A stretch of DNA of 64,000 nucleotides, from contig NC_051119.1 of NCBI RefSeq assembly GCF_014839805.1, forward strand, positions 3,341,245 through 3,405,244. The letters are read 5' to 3'. Below are positions 26,901 through 41,900 of this stretch, piece after piece; within the stretch, counting starts at the first letter, position 1, and each line of letters begins with the position of its first letter. Below the pieces are notes generated by a model. It saw nothing but the letters and a program-made list of their open reading frames with translations, ran no database searches and was not told the origin of the DNA. Source of the DNA: Manduca sexta (Eukaryota; Arthropoda; Insecta; Lepidoptera; Sphingidae). The position numbers and the translations under genes were made by a program.

Positions 26901-29900
26901 TTTGCTGGGTAATCTGTAACTTCGTTGAGTTGTATCCAAGATATCATAACAAGGCTTGCACCTATCATCAAAATTTTTCATTGACCCAATTGGAAATTGA
27001 AGCAAAACTTCTCTGCTTAGGTTTTAACCGAAAACGAAGAATGAAACAAGGAAGATACTACAATAACAGTGTAGGTAAGCTTAATATTACTTTTACTTTG
27101 AGTGAAATATATTTGCGTCAATTATAATTTTATAGTAGTATATAAATATGAAAAGCAGGTAGCGGCATTCCTTTGTAAACGATCTCATTTATTAGTCAAT
27201 CGATGAATGTAAACCTTGTTCATATTTTATTAATTATAGCAACACTTATGGTCTTCCCTAAAGTGTGATCATGGAAGAAAGTCGCCTTGTTTAATTAATT
27301 TAAAACAGCTCCAAGCCGCGAGGAAAGGAAAATGTTGAAAGAGGGTTACATCGAAAAGGTTGAAAGAAAAAAAGAGCAGTGACTGTAATAATAAAACTTA
27401 CTGTTGACAGAGATCCACACGGTCTTGCTTAGCGGTTCGCCGACACCATTCTCCACATGACAGGTATACAGTCCAGCATCAGACAACGCCACTGAATCGA
27501 AGATCAGGGAGCCGTTGGACAAGCTGAGTACTCCACCTCCGGCGATCTCCAGTACTGGACGCCATGTCTCCGATAGAACTAGAATGAAATTAAGATTAAA
27601 ATAATATCTCAATGGATTCTTTGACGTGAGTCTAATGACATACAGTCTTACTTATAAACTTGTTTTAGCGTTAAGAGATGGTTAAGAATTGTCTAAAATA
27701 GCTGTCAAAAACATCACCGGATTTCCTAGTTTAAACCTTATTAAGAGGCAAAATGACGGGGTTTTGACTTACAGCTGATCGAGTAAATTTGTGTTTCAAG
27801 TAAGCATAGCTTTGCGAAATTCTAATAAGTTAGACTAATTATGCAGCAACCGTGCTCAAATCTAATAACTGTATAGACGTGTATAGATAGCCGCCACTGT
27901 AGAAGAACAGATGGTTATGTTTCTCTATGGACGGCAGTGGCGAAAGGAGGAATTTTCCAAAGGGGAACGCTATACAATATATTTAATTATATATTTTAGG
28001 AAGATTTACAGACGAATAAAATAAAATCAGTAGAGATTAAATACAAATTGTACCCCTATGATTACTACAAATCTTTGCCAATACAATATAGGTACTAATA
28101 TATATTATAAATAGGGTCTGCCAATCTTTCTATTGATAATGAGATTTTATATAAGTTACGAAAGGGAAGCCGGCATGAATCAGGTTACTTGGAAGGGGAA
28201 GGCCTCTCCATTTTCCACAAACACAAATAGAAACAAATATTCGTATGTATACTCGTGTGTAGCCAACTCGGACTCGGTTCCTTTTGTCTGAACTATGAAA
28301 TTATCGCTTTTAAAATAAGCGTAAATGTCCCTAAAAAAAGAGAGAAAAAAGTCAATCCTTTAAGTGCTTAAAAAAATTAATGTAATTTAGAAAAGAACTA
28401 AGAAAATAAAAAGAATAGGGGTTGAATGCTGATGATTAATTATATTTGTTTCCGTGCGGATATCGCTCATCATTTACAAGGAGAAAAGGCAATACCATTA
28501 GCCTGTTATTTCCAGTTTTAAATATGCCAGCATAATTGCGAGGTATTATTAGATTTCTTATGTTTACGCGAATGTTAGACATTGAAACTAAAATAATTTT
28601 CCGGATTCTATCGCGGTTTTTTAGATTTTATTTTTCTCCCGACGTTTCGAAGACTTTGCAGCCTTCATGGTCACGGGGGGGGACTGAGGTGTTGTTCATC
28701 CGTAAAATCAGAGTTACAATATCTACCTACATTTTACAATTATACAACTTTTTAATTTTTTTTTAGCTGTTAATAATTGCGAGGTGTCACGTACTATCGG
28801 GTGCATTGGAATAACTTCCAACGCCAGCAGGAAAAATAGACGGACGAATGAGCAAAACAGGTTACCTGCCGTTTCTAAGTATTACACAAGTTATTATTTA
28901 ACTGGCAATGTTTGTATTTATGAATTTTTAAAGTAGTTATCCTCAACGGATTGTGACGAAATTTTGGGTATACGTTTAGATCGGATGACAATGCAAGATG
29001 AGCTAACCGCCATTTTCATCAAACGATTCCAATCGCTTTTTTTGATCTATCTCAAAAATGCACCAATCAGAACAAAGTTTTTTGACATGCGTACAAATGA
29101 GTCATTTTGATTGGTTCATTCTAGGAATCGGATTAAACATCGAGATTGGGATTGTTTATTAAGAAGGGGTGAATGACAAGATTTGATCTCTACAAATTTT
29201 GATGCAATTTAAAGTGCTTTTTTTTCTTAGTGCAGTTAATGAAAAAATAAAATTCAAAAATGTTTTTCTACAACTAATTTTACTTTATAAATCAACTACA
29301 GTTCCAGAATAATGTGCTACCGGTCTTAAAACAAAAGAATGAGGATTATTCGTATTAAAATTTTAACAAAATTGAGAGTAACGAAAATTGAGATGGGTAT
29401 GCTAAGGTGGTTTGGGCATTTGGAGAGGATTGATAATAGGAGAGTGACAAAGAGGATTTATAAGGCGAATGTGGATGGAAGAGCCGGTAGGGGTCGAACT
29501 TTCGAATGTCAGGTACCGGACATTCTTAGTAAAGGCCAGGTCAAAAGTACCCTGAATCGGCGGGAATGCATGAAAAGATTAATGAAGGTGGAGGAAGCGA
29601 GAGAAGTATGCCAGAAACGTGAAAAGTGGCAATCCATAGTCTCTGCCTACCCCTATGGGGTACAGGCGTGAAACTATGTATGAAGATACTACAAGGTGGA
29701 CGGACGACCTGGCTTAGGTCGCAGGAAGTCGCTGGATGCAGGCCGCTTCCAACAGGTCGACGTGGAGATCCTTGGGGGAGGCCTATGTTCAGCAGTGGAC
29801 TTTGTGGCTGAGATGATGATGACTATGTATGTATGTAAAATTCTACCAATAGGCCACTTACCATCTTTCTTGAGCCAGTGCGTCTGCGGTTGTGGATAGC

Positions 29901-32900
29901 CGGTGGCGCTGCAGGATATGTGGTCGTTTCTGCCTAGTAGTAGAGATGTGTTCTTCGGCTCTTCGCTCCATTTAGGCGCAACTGAGGAATATTATCATTG
30001 AGTTAGTTCTCAACTCGTTTAGAAGAATTTTGGATGTGATATTTTACAAATTATATTAACAGGAGTGCTTTCCTAAATTCGATTGTGAGCATTTTATATG
30101 TAACAGAAAATTACTGATCACAGTAGCAAAATTGGCTAAAAAATAAGATTTCTAAACCTTGATTAGAAGTGAAAAGTGCTTCTTAAACTTATGAAACTAA
30201 ATTAGATGTTAAATCCCCAATGCCTAGTAATTGAAGTGGAAACAATGTTTAAATGTTGCTTGGCGGCAGAAACAGACATTACGGTGCTACTCAGACGGAC
30301 TTGAAATATTATAGGTATATACAAAAATAAGAATCAAAATGATTTCTTATGTACATAAATGGTAGACATTAAAATAAATCATTTTTTTCGTATTTATCGC
30401 GATTTTTATGTTATAATTTTCTCCCGATGTTTCGAAGACTGCAGCCTTCATGGTCACGTATGAGGGGGGGCTGGGGAGGGGGTGGGGGGTTCTGAGGTGT
30501 TACTCGTCCGAAAAGTCAAAGTTACAATATCTACCTACATTTTACAAATATACAACATTTTTAATTATTTTGATGTTGACGGTCCGATATACGCAGAATA
30601 ATCAAAAATAAATGAATCAAAATTAAAAAATATACACTGCCTTAATTAATATTCTGTTAATCGTATAATGATATTTACAAGTTAATATTAAAATTCTTTA
30701 ATTTATTTTGATACAAAATTCAATATAAAATGGAACGCAATCTTGGAATTATATTGGAATTTTCTTTATAAACTCTTTACAATTGTTTAGAAATTGTTCC
30801 CAGATTGTTGAATTCGGGTGGAATTTTAATAGGTTGGTTAATATTTTCAATGCGAATGTCAGTGGTAGAAAGAAAGAAGAAATATATTTCTAACAAACTA
30901 ATACAATATACAGGATAATTTTGACATTGCTTTACTAAATGAAACCAAATACTTATCTACTTGGAAATAACAATTTACAATAAGTTACTTGAGCCGTAGA
31001 TGTAAAATAAAAAAAACTGTAAGTTTCAATCAAAATAAATATTCATAAAAAGTAATTTTAATTTTACACGCCCTAATGCCACTACTACTAAGAGAATTCG
31101 TTACAGCGGTAACATCATAGTTTCAGTCAGAAATACACTCACGCACATACCATATTCGCATTAAATTACTAAATAATAAAAATATCAGAAAACTAAAGCC
31201 AGGATTTTTTATGAAACTATTGTTATTAATTAATAATTTTTGGCACAATGACAATAAAGGTGAACACGAGTATGTGGTTTCATTTAGTAACCCAATGTCA
31301 ATTTTTTTTTTATTGAAAAGCAGATTTAGCATAATTGAAAAGGAGATTTCCTTCGTTCTTGAATACAATATACCCAGCAAACTTCGCATATTTTAATTAA
31401 ACATCGTAGCAAGTACAATCGTAACGTCCTTGTTAAGTAAATGTTTAGTTAACAGAAACTTGGTTCGCAAAAGGGTACGCAAATAAAGGACCGTCGCAAG
31501 TTTGGTTTCCTTACAATGTGCACAGAAATAACAATCGAATATACAAACTTTAGCCTTTAGAATTATAAATCAGAACTCAGAAGTAACATGCCTGAGACTG
31601 TTTCAACGTAGTTGTACTGCATGTGCGGTACGACAGCGCTCTGAGGTCCTGGGTTCGAATCCTGGGTCGGACAAAGTGACCTTTTGGTTTTTTTTTTGCT
31701 CATTATTAGCCCGGAGTCTGAAATTGCACCAAATATGGTGATAGGCCCTCACGTTATGGGACAGAACACAATTGCGAATGAGGGTACCCTGCTTGAATCT
31801 CTGTCCACCCTTTCATACTGTATATATCGTGATGATTATGTATATGATCTTATGGCTAGTCCTAAGCTCACTGCCACGCGATGATTTATAATTCAAAATT
31901 ATAAAAGCTAAAAAAAATTTGCTTTGTTGGCAACGTCTGCGCGGTGCCTAACTGACCTAAATATACTAAGTAACGTAATAGAAAACTCAATCCGACGTTA
32001 TCGAGATTTCAGATTGATATCCGGTCTGAAACGACTTTCCTGCAAGTTCTATACGGAAAGCTTCTTCCTACAAAAGTTTAAGTACGGCATTTAGTTTTTC
32101 AATATGTCCAATATTATATGCTTTTGTTTTCGTATAGATTTGTACGTCTTTATATAGTTTTCTTTGTGTTAATCCAGAACATGTGTAGTTTTTTGTTTTT
32201 ATTGCTTTAAATAACAATACGAGTTTGCCGTTCGCCTGATTGTAAGCAATACGACCGCCCATAAACAGTATAAACACTATCTAACACCTTGAATTACAAA
32301 GTTTGGTATTCCACTGCGCTCGCCATCCTGAGACATGAGGTGTTAAGTCTAATTATATCCAGTAGTTACACTGGCTACAATGCTCTTCAAACCGGAACAC
32401 AATAGTGACTACACACTGCTGCTTGACGGCAGAAATAGATATTGCAGTGGTACCTACCCAGACGGACTCTTACATATGAGAGACCTACCACCAGAAATTT
32501 TCTTATATAGTTAATGATGATGTATACAGGGTAATTTTCACATTGCGTTACTAAATGAAACAGCATACTTTTCTTGCAAATAACACTATATACAATAAGT
32601 TACTCGAACTTTAGATGTAAATTAAAAAAGTGTAATTTTCTAACATAAACCCATGCGAAGCCAAGGCGGGTCACTAGTATTAAATAGTATCCCCCATGTT
32701 ACGATGTTAAGTTACAATGAGGTTGTCTTGTCTACTAAATATAAAAACCCCGAAATTAGAACCAAGATTAAAAAAAGTATCTTTGATTTTTGAGTCAAGG
32801 GTTTTACCTGCACGTTGTGTCAGTGTTAAGTTTTATCTATAATAGAAAAATGAATCGCTGAATGTCTTGCTAAGCGCCAATCTCGAGAGCGGCTGAACCG

Positions 32901-35900
32901 ATTTCGCAAATTTTTTTTTAAGATATTTCTTGATGTGCGAGGATGGTTCTTACGGAGAGAAAAAAATTAAAAATTGCCTGAAAAAGTCTAAAAACAACAC
33001 TTTTCTATATTCCCATACAAAAGTTTCGTAATAATACTTAAAAGTCAATTTGAACTTTATTCTATATCATAAAGTTTAAGTGTTAGCGGAGGGGTTCCGG
33101 GAAGACAAAACAATTGAGTGACGTTAGATGGAACGATGAAAGAATTTTAAGTGTTGTATAATTTTAATTTTTTGACATAATGAATTTGTTGACTTATGAA
33201 TTTTCTTTTTTATCTTACTAGCTGACTCGGTGTCCCGAATAGCAGAATAATTATTAAAAAATATATATTAAAGAATCGACTGACAGGCGGTACGAAGTTC
33301 GCCGGGTCAGCTAGTTTAATATGTACGGAGATTGGCTTAATATTATAGTGATAGGTATAATATAAGAAAATAATGACTATTTTTTGTCTTATGAGAGAAA
33401 TGAATAGATTCTATAACTTAAGATGACATTCTTCATTGACAAATAGTAGTCAAGGTTACTATAACTATTTTTAAAATTACATTTGTGTTGTGGTAATCCT
33501 TATAGCTTTTACTTTAGCTATTACTTTTATAGTTTACTAGCTTCCGCCCGCAGCTTCGCCCGCGTGGATTTCGGGTTTCAAAAATGGAGAAGGTGCTCAA
33601 TTTGTCGGGATGTTTTTTTTAATTTATGGTGGTATGCAGGTGGTCCGATTGTCCGGTCAGGGTCTGATGATGGGATCCTGGTGAAATCGAAGGAACTTTT
33701 AACCATTAAGGTTGCACACGAAATGACGGAAGCTTAAAAAATGGAGTAACTTCTCCCGTTTTCCCAACATTTTCCATCACTGCTATGCTCCTATTAATTG
33801 TAGCGTGATGAAAAGTATACTATAACCAGCTCAGGAGTATGAAAAATAATTGTACCAAGTTAAGTTAAAATCCGTCGAGTAGTTTTTGTTTCTATAACGG
33901 TTATACAGACAGACAGACAAAAATTTTACTAATTGCATTTTTGGCATCAGTATCGATCCCCAATCACCCCCAGTTATTTTGGAAATATATTTCATGCAAA
34001 GAATTGACCTCTCTACAGATTTATTATAAGTATAGATATGCAAAAGTAGCTCAAAATTGTCCATAACGAAAACATGCATTTTAAAGTAAAACAAAAGAAA
34101 TAATATCGTGAAGCCAACCAAATAACTAATGATATATTAAATTTTGTGACTGTTCAATTTAGTCGGGTCCGCGATATCACTTTTGTTGAGTTTCAGAACG
34201 CGACATTACATTATTATATTCTGTGCTCCAACGCACACTGCTTTGATGTTAGGAACACACCTACATTGCTTAGACAACAGTGAACTTTATACAATAGCAA
34301 TAAAGCTCAAATTGACTCTACGTATTAGTTAGAAAACGTTTGTATGGGAAATAGGAAAATGCTGTTTTGAGGATTTTCCCGGCAATTATTCGAATTTTTC
34401 TCACCTTTTAAACCTTCCCTAGACCTCCACGAATAATTCAAGACCAAGATAAGATAAATCCGTTCAGCCGTTCTCGAGTTTTAGCGAGACTAACGAACAG
34501 CAATTCATTTTTATATATATAGATGAAGTAACTGTTAGTCTGGACATGAAGGAAAAATAATTTACAACAATTTCCAATGGTAACATGTGCCATGCTTTAT
34601 TAGAGCATCTGTTGGGCCGTCGCCAATATCTGTTTCTTGAAATCCGTGTATTTGTACCGACTTCCAAAAGAAGGTTTTTGTATGAACACCTATTACTTTG
34701 AGATTTGTAGATCGATTTACGTGATTATTAGTTTGATTGATAAATGAATACATTAAGGTGGTCCGACACCAAAAAAAATGTCTATCAGAGGTATAAAGAA
34801 TAACGAGAGGAGACTTAAGAGAAGTACGGGAGTGGAGATCGGAATTAGGTAGACATAGTGTAGGACGCCCTACTGTACGACAGACGAACTAAAAAATTCG
34901 GATAGGAGATATATATGGGCTGCACAAGACCAATTGGCATTTTTCCAAGTTCTTTTCTATCCTTTAATGATGAAACTTAAGACAAGTGCGAGAGTGGACA
35001 CCGCAATTAGACACCGTGTAGGACGCTCTGCTGCTGCTGATGCGACTAAAAAGTCGGATAGACAAGGGATACGGGCTGCTCAATACCAGTATTTTGTCCC
35101 CTGCTTTGCTATGAAGGGAAGAGCATAATCATATTTTCCGACTTCTCCCTATTTTTCAAGGGGTAAAGACAAATTAGTATCTTAACTTACTAATAAAATA
35201 AATTAGAATCTGTGAGTTATAAGCTATATGAAAACGATTCGATGTTTGTAAGAAGTAAACACTGAAACCGCTGAACATATTTGAATGAAATTTGGCAAAT
35301 TTATAGGTAAAAATTATATAGGTACTTTGCTCCTGAAGGAAATATTGGAATAATTTGTCTGATTTTGAAATAGATGGTGCTGGTCTAGCATTAATAACGT
35401 CATGCATAGTTACAGTGTTTTAGAGATTTTACATCAAGGAAGGGTTATAAGTCGCGAGGAATACCTAGTTTGTAATAAAAACCCGCTGAGGGTAACTGAT
35501 CGGTGTCATACAATTCATCCTGTTGATCTTAGCTTGTAATAGCGAGTGAGGATACCATATTGTCGTGTTCAAGACCAAAATGGTTAGCGCTTATTTGGGG
35601 AATTCTCGCTTACTTGGGGAGCCCTATATTTTTAGCAGTGGTCGATCATTGGCTGATAGAAAATTCTTACCTTTTATATACAAATTGACAGTTTTATTAA
35701 CTTTTGCCACGTGGTTGGCCGCCACGCATGTATAGGTACCGCAGTGGTCCAAGGAGACGTTTTTGATGATAAGCACGCTGAACACTTCGAGACTTCTTTC
35801 GACGATCTGAAAATACGATGGTATTAGACACTGGTTCTTCAGAGGCAAGGGCAAGAATTTTTAATGCCTCTAAAGGCAAATGAATTAACGGTTCATTTGA

Positions 35901-38900
35901 TGGAAAGTGGAATGTGGATAATAAAGGGGTCATATCAAAGCTGCTGCTTACCGCACCTTACCGTAAGTACCGTAAGATATTTTTAGGATAAACAAACAGG
36001 CATGCATAAATAATTACAAAATTCAGATTGTATATTCGCATTAATGTAAATTAACGAAGTCCATAACTGAATTTATCAAACAATTGTCAAGAAAAATTTT
36101 ACTTTACTCATGAACTATTCAGTCGAAAAATCTTTAATAAAAACAGCGAATTGAAAACAACGAAACGTGATATTTTGTCTCACAACAAATCTTTATAGAA
36201 AGCGAAATGAAGCCAGATCTTAATATCGTTGTACGAGCTAAAACTACAGCGAAATCCTTTGTAAAACTTTTGTGAGTTGTTGCTGAAATTTGTCACGACT
36301 CGACTACCTAACATTCTTAGTAATTTAGACCGCTGTGCTCAGATGTAATTTAGCAACGTGTAGTTTCTCGTGCTAATGTGAGATGTTTTATTTTGAACAT
36401 TTTATATATTTGTGAGATAACTTTTATGATAAAGCAAAGTACCGCTAATACAGTATTATCTATTGTATATAATGATATCAGTCCTGTATTATATACTGTC
36501 CCACTGCTGGGCACAGACCTCTTCTACTACTGACAGGGATTGGGCCTTAGTCCACCATTGGTATTGGATGGATAGACGTTACACACCCTCAAAATTCCTA
36601 TAAAGAACTCAGGTATGCAGGTTTCCTCATAAAGTTTTTCTTCACCGTCAAAGCAAGCGATAATTCACAAAGAATACATACATCATTTTAGAAAAGTTAG
36701 AGGTGAGTGCCCTTGAGTTGGTGGCTGCGGACATTCGTCTCAGCAGTCCGTTCCACAACCAACTAGGCTATCCCCGCTTTTTTTTTATCTATTGTTACAA
36801 TTTCAAATTGTTTCATCAGGTGATGAGGTTTGTATGTTTGTAAATAGGGAGCTATCTTTTAAACGACTAATCTGATTGACTTTTTTACGGTATCTAACCT
36901 ATCTCTGAGGACTAGATATATATCAAAACCCACCTTCAAATGAGTAGGAATCTTTTTACCATCTTTCAACCAAGAGTAATAAACCGGTGAGTCTCCGGTC
37001 TTGAGGTTGCAATGTATTTGTACTATCTGGCCTTCTTGGAGATCTGTGGGGAGCAGAATATCTTCAAGCTGTGGGGCTTCTACGACGTGTAATTCAAAGG
37101 ATCTTTTCGCCATTTCTCCTGAGGGACTCTTCACTATACACGAGTATGAGGACCCGCTGTCCATTTTTGTCACTCTTGGAACGTTCAGCATTCCCTCACT
37201 AGGTCCTAAATCCCTCTTCTCCCTTAATTTAGGCTTCCGACCGAATATTTCTATGCTGAATTCCGAATCCTTTGTAAACCGTTTGTACCGGTTCGCTTGG
37301 CTTGAGAGAATGTCTGTGCTTATTTCTTTTCCTTTGTATTCCCAGGATATTTCTCTGTAAAGGATTGATATTAAGTAGGGGGTGAAGAGGGAAGTAAGAA
37401 TGAATAGTACGAGCAATGATTATATTAATATTCTAATGTAGTGTGAATGTTGGTATTTTTTTTTGGTAAAAACTTGAACGATAATATTGTAGGTAGGCAG
37501 AGGTGGAACCAGGGCACTCATTTTACCAAGTATGTGCTATCCCACGATGTGATAGGGGGAAAGCTTATCACCATATCGGGCACAAATTGCAAACTCAGGA
37601 CTGATACTGAATAATTCTTTTATACTGAACAGCAACAATACCACTTTGCCCGACCCGGGATCACAGAGCAGTGTCGTACCGCGTTCGCTATACCACTACG
37701 CCATCGAGGCTATATTGTGCAATTAAAATTGTTATAATGTTTTGTTATATGTAAACTGTCGGTTTTTCTAATAATAACAACAAAAAGAATTTCAAAATGC
37801 AGTGACACTAGCATAAACCTATAGACAGATTATAATTTTTAGTTTCACGTCAACGCGTTAAATAAATTATCCCTAAAAACAGAACCTAACTTTTCATTTC
37901 CATCAAAATTTCAGCCAATTTACACTACACTTCCCGGTACTCAACACAAAATAAAATACTCAAAGGTTATATATAGGTCTTCATACCATTTCGATATTGA
38001 ATAAGAAACCTACAAATGCCAGCAAAGGATGTATATTCTTTTAACATTTCACGTTAAAGCAGAGGTTTGTCGATTTCGAATATGTGGGGTTTTAAAATGC
38101 ATTTTGCATTGCCTCGATGGCGTAGTTGTGTTACGATTGCCTTGGTCTCGAATTCGATGCCGGTGTTGGGTTAACTGATATGTTTTTCAGAGTATCGGCA
38201 TTAAGCTTACCTCATCACATTATGGGATGGATTTTTTTTCCGTAAGTAAGTGGACTGGGGCCCAGTAGAATATTTATTTTACTCTCTTATATCTACTGAC
38301 GGGAGATGACTATCCCTCGGCAGTCGACACAGTTATGCCGGCCTGTTGGAACCGGATATACTAAGGCTGATCCCAAAATGCGACACACAGTATAGTGATG
38401 CCGTGCTAAGCGCGAAAGCGGTATGTCAGGGAAACCTTATTTATAAATAATTGAAGTTTCGTAAATATAGTTTTATTAACGAGTTCTAAACAAGACACCG
38501 ATATTTAGGTAAGTTCATTGGATGGATATTTCTTTAAGCTATCTGACAACATAAATATCTATATTTTGTTTTTTTTTAGATACCGCTTTTGAGCTTAGCA
38601 CGGCAGTATGGTGGGTTTTAACATCTTGTGTACGGTGGTCGCTATCCGGGCGGATATAAAATACATCATACCATCAGCACGGTGAAAATTGATTGCACTG
38701 GCTGCGTTATCAGCTGGTGACTATGATAATTGTGACGTCATGATTTCCAGGCTTACCTGACTGGATACCCATAGTACGGACATCGAAGCGTTACGCTCTG
38801 ACCACTTTGGACTTTAAGCGGGGGTAATGTTCGAATGTACGGTGGACCTGTGATAAAAAAATGTTCTCATTTACATGTTACATATCGCTGGCTCTTAAAT

Positions 38901-41900
38901 AGTTTTAATCTAAGATGTTTTTATTACATAGATACGTTGTCTGAGCTCAATACTGGCAAGACGAAAGTAAGGTAATTGCCCGACTTAACAGCCAATGAGC
39001 GTGCGGCACTAACGTTGTTACGTAACTGTCGATGTATATATCCTTTTCTAACGAATGTATGCTGCATCTTTTTATTCCTTCTTTGAGTCAATTTGTAATT
39101 ATATGTACAGGTACGTGAATACAGCAAATAGTGCGCCGTTTTTATGTGTCATTTTGTTAGTGTATTACGCGTCTGTTTGTAAAACGTCATTGGTTTTAAT
39201 GCTATTTTTGTATGTAAAATATACGTACCATAAACATTGAGCCTTTCATGATGCGCCACCACACTGTCGCCATGATGGGCCACGCATGAGAACAAGCCGC
39301 CGTCATCCACGCGCACGTGAGATATATTCAACTGTGTGGAAACTCCACCGTCTTGTGCTATTGTTTGGCCCACTGTGTACCTGTGACAATAAATTACTTT
39401 GAGTTTATTGACAAAAAAATATAGAATTTTGAGCAGTCCTAGCTTATAAGTCTGCACATAAAATCTTCTCACTGCTTTGTGTATTTTAGCCACCTAGCTG
39501 TGCATACTTGCATTTTGTTTTGAAGGTATATGGGCCGCATGCTCGTAGCGCTTAATTTTACACGCGTAGTGTATACCGCTGTATTGATGTTCGTTTCGCG
39601 ACGCGAGTATAGGACAACACACCTCGGGCGATAGTAATGACATAAGTTAAAGATGGTGACTACCTTGGTAGCGTAGTCGTACTGCATGCGCGGTACGACA
39701 GCGCTCTGAGGTCATGGGTTCGAATCCCGGATCGGGCAAAATGATATTGGGTTTTTCTGCTCAGTATCAGCCCGAAGTCTGGAATTTGTGCTCGATATGG
39801 CGATAGCCCCCTACCACATCATGGGACGGAACACACTTCGGAGATAAATGTGTGATGTTGTGTGAGTGTGTTAACGATAGTGAAGTTCCACCAATACGAT
39901 TTAACTTTTAATTCGCTGTCAATTCGATCTGAATGACATGATTGCATTGGTAAGAATAATTACGGTATAATTGCATTGGTAGAATTTTACGTTAACTTAA
40001 TGTTAATAATATTGCCGCTGGCATGTTCTTGCTACGGTGGATTAATTGTTCGCCGTTGTAAACAAATATTAACATAGTGAATATTACCTGGAATCCGTGT
40101 TAGAAGATATGACGAGGCCATCTCGCTCCCAGACGAATCTCGCTGGATGTGGCCCGTTCACCGTACAATGTAAACTGACCTGAAATTAATAAAAATCATC
40201 AGTATATTGAAATGAAGAGAACTAACTACTTGAATTTCCTCTCGAGGCAATTCTTGTGCGCTCGGTCTTCATACCGAATGCACGCCCATGCACGGGGGAA
40301 CATTATGCCGCGATTCTAGGCACATAGTGTAATGTGTATACCTCTTGGTTGCCAAATACACATTAAGGCCTATAAGGGTTCGCGAACATCTCCCCTTCCT
40401 CTCCCTTCCAACCATCCTAACAAAGTTCCTCCTCCTTCCTCTTCTCTTCCTTCCCTCTATCCCCTCCCTTCTTCCCGGGCCCCATGACCGAATAGCTGCG
40501 GGTTGCCAGCGTACCGTCCGCTGGCACCCTCAGTGATAGCGGTAGGGCCCACCAAATCTTTATTGGGGCTGCAGTGGTTGGCAAGCCGGGGGATCGCTTG
40601 TACACCGTTAGCAGGGTACCCCGGTGATAACCGCGGCAATTACAAAAAAAACTACTTGATTTGGAATCGGCACAGTATACTTATTTCAAGCATGTTGTGG
40701 GAAGTATTAGGTTCATTTTTTAATGATTTAACTTTAACAACTGTGTGAAGTCACTTTAGATTGTGGATAAAAAATGCTTCGCTGCAAATAACCTTCCCAG
40801 TACTTTTAGATTCATAGTTTAATCAACCAATAGCTCATCCGTATCAAAAAACTTACTATTAACTTGTAGATACGGTTGCAATATCGTAATATATAGGAAT
40901 TGGTTGGAGCATATGAGGTAGAAAAGTTAATGAATGAATATTATTTTATTATACCCACATAATTAGCTGAGTTTTAACACTTTAAATCGCCTATGCAATT
41001 CTCTAATACCAACTTATTTCGAAATAAAACTATTTTGAGCATTTTATCGCGGATTGTAAATAATAATTTCGCCTCATAGTTAAAAGTAAAACTCTAACAG
41101 TCGTATAAATATAAAAGATCATTATACCAACATTATTTTTTACAAAAATAAAATAAAGAGATTTACTTTACCACACACAAAGAAGAAAATGATTCAATTA
41201 AACTTGACTTTTATAGATTTTGCTATTGTTTAACTACTTTTGTGGCGAATTGTAAATAAATTATGCATTGCCCTTGACAATACACATCCCGCGTACCGCA
41301 AAACAAGTTAAATATTGGTTATTGAAGTACTATCAACAGATTGGAGCTTTAATGTTTCATTTGTGGTGAAGTGATAAATGGCGGTGTAGTTTTACGACTC
41401 ATTTTTAATTTCACAGGTTAATCTGGCGCAAAAGTATTTCTTTATTTATATTTTTTTTTCTATTCTTTGTGAATTTATCGTTCGCTTTAACGGTGAAGGA
41501 AAACATCGTGAGGAAACCTGCACATCTGAGAAGTTCTCTATAGGAATTTCGAAGGTGTGTGAAGTCTACCAATCCGCACTAGGCCAGCGTGGTGGACTAA
41601 GGCCTAATCCCTCTCAGTAGTAGAGGAGGCCCGTACTCAGCAGTGGGCAAGTATATAATACAGGGCTGATATTATTATTTATTTATTATTTCTATTCTAA
41701 TTATGGTTTTTGTGATTCGAATTTGTGCTCGATATGGCGATACGTATCACATCATGGGACAGATGTACTTTGAACTGTTAAAGCACTGGTTGCGTTTATA
41801 CCTCGTCGGAGGTAAAGAAAGCTATTTTAAAAATGCAATTTAAATGTACATATATGTTATTAGAGTGGAGGGAGGTCTATTTGACATGTATACCACCCTG

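Noticed and set aside
39662..39740. tRNA-like sequence with A and B boxes (also at 31612 and 60128)
   Set aside because: The same head is joined to the same 150-bp body in many copies, and no clean cloverleaf end is present. These are SINE heads, not tRNA genes.
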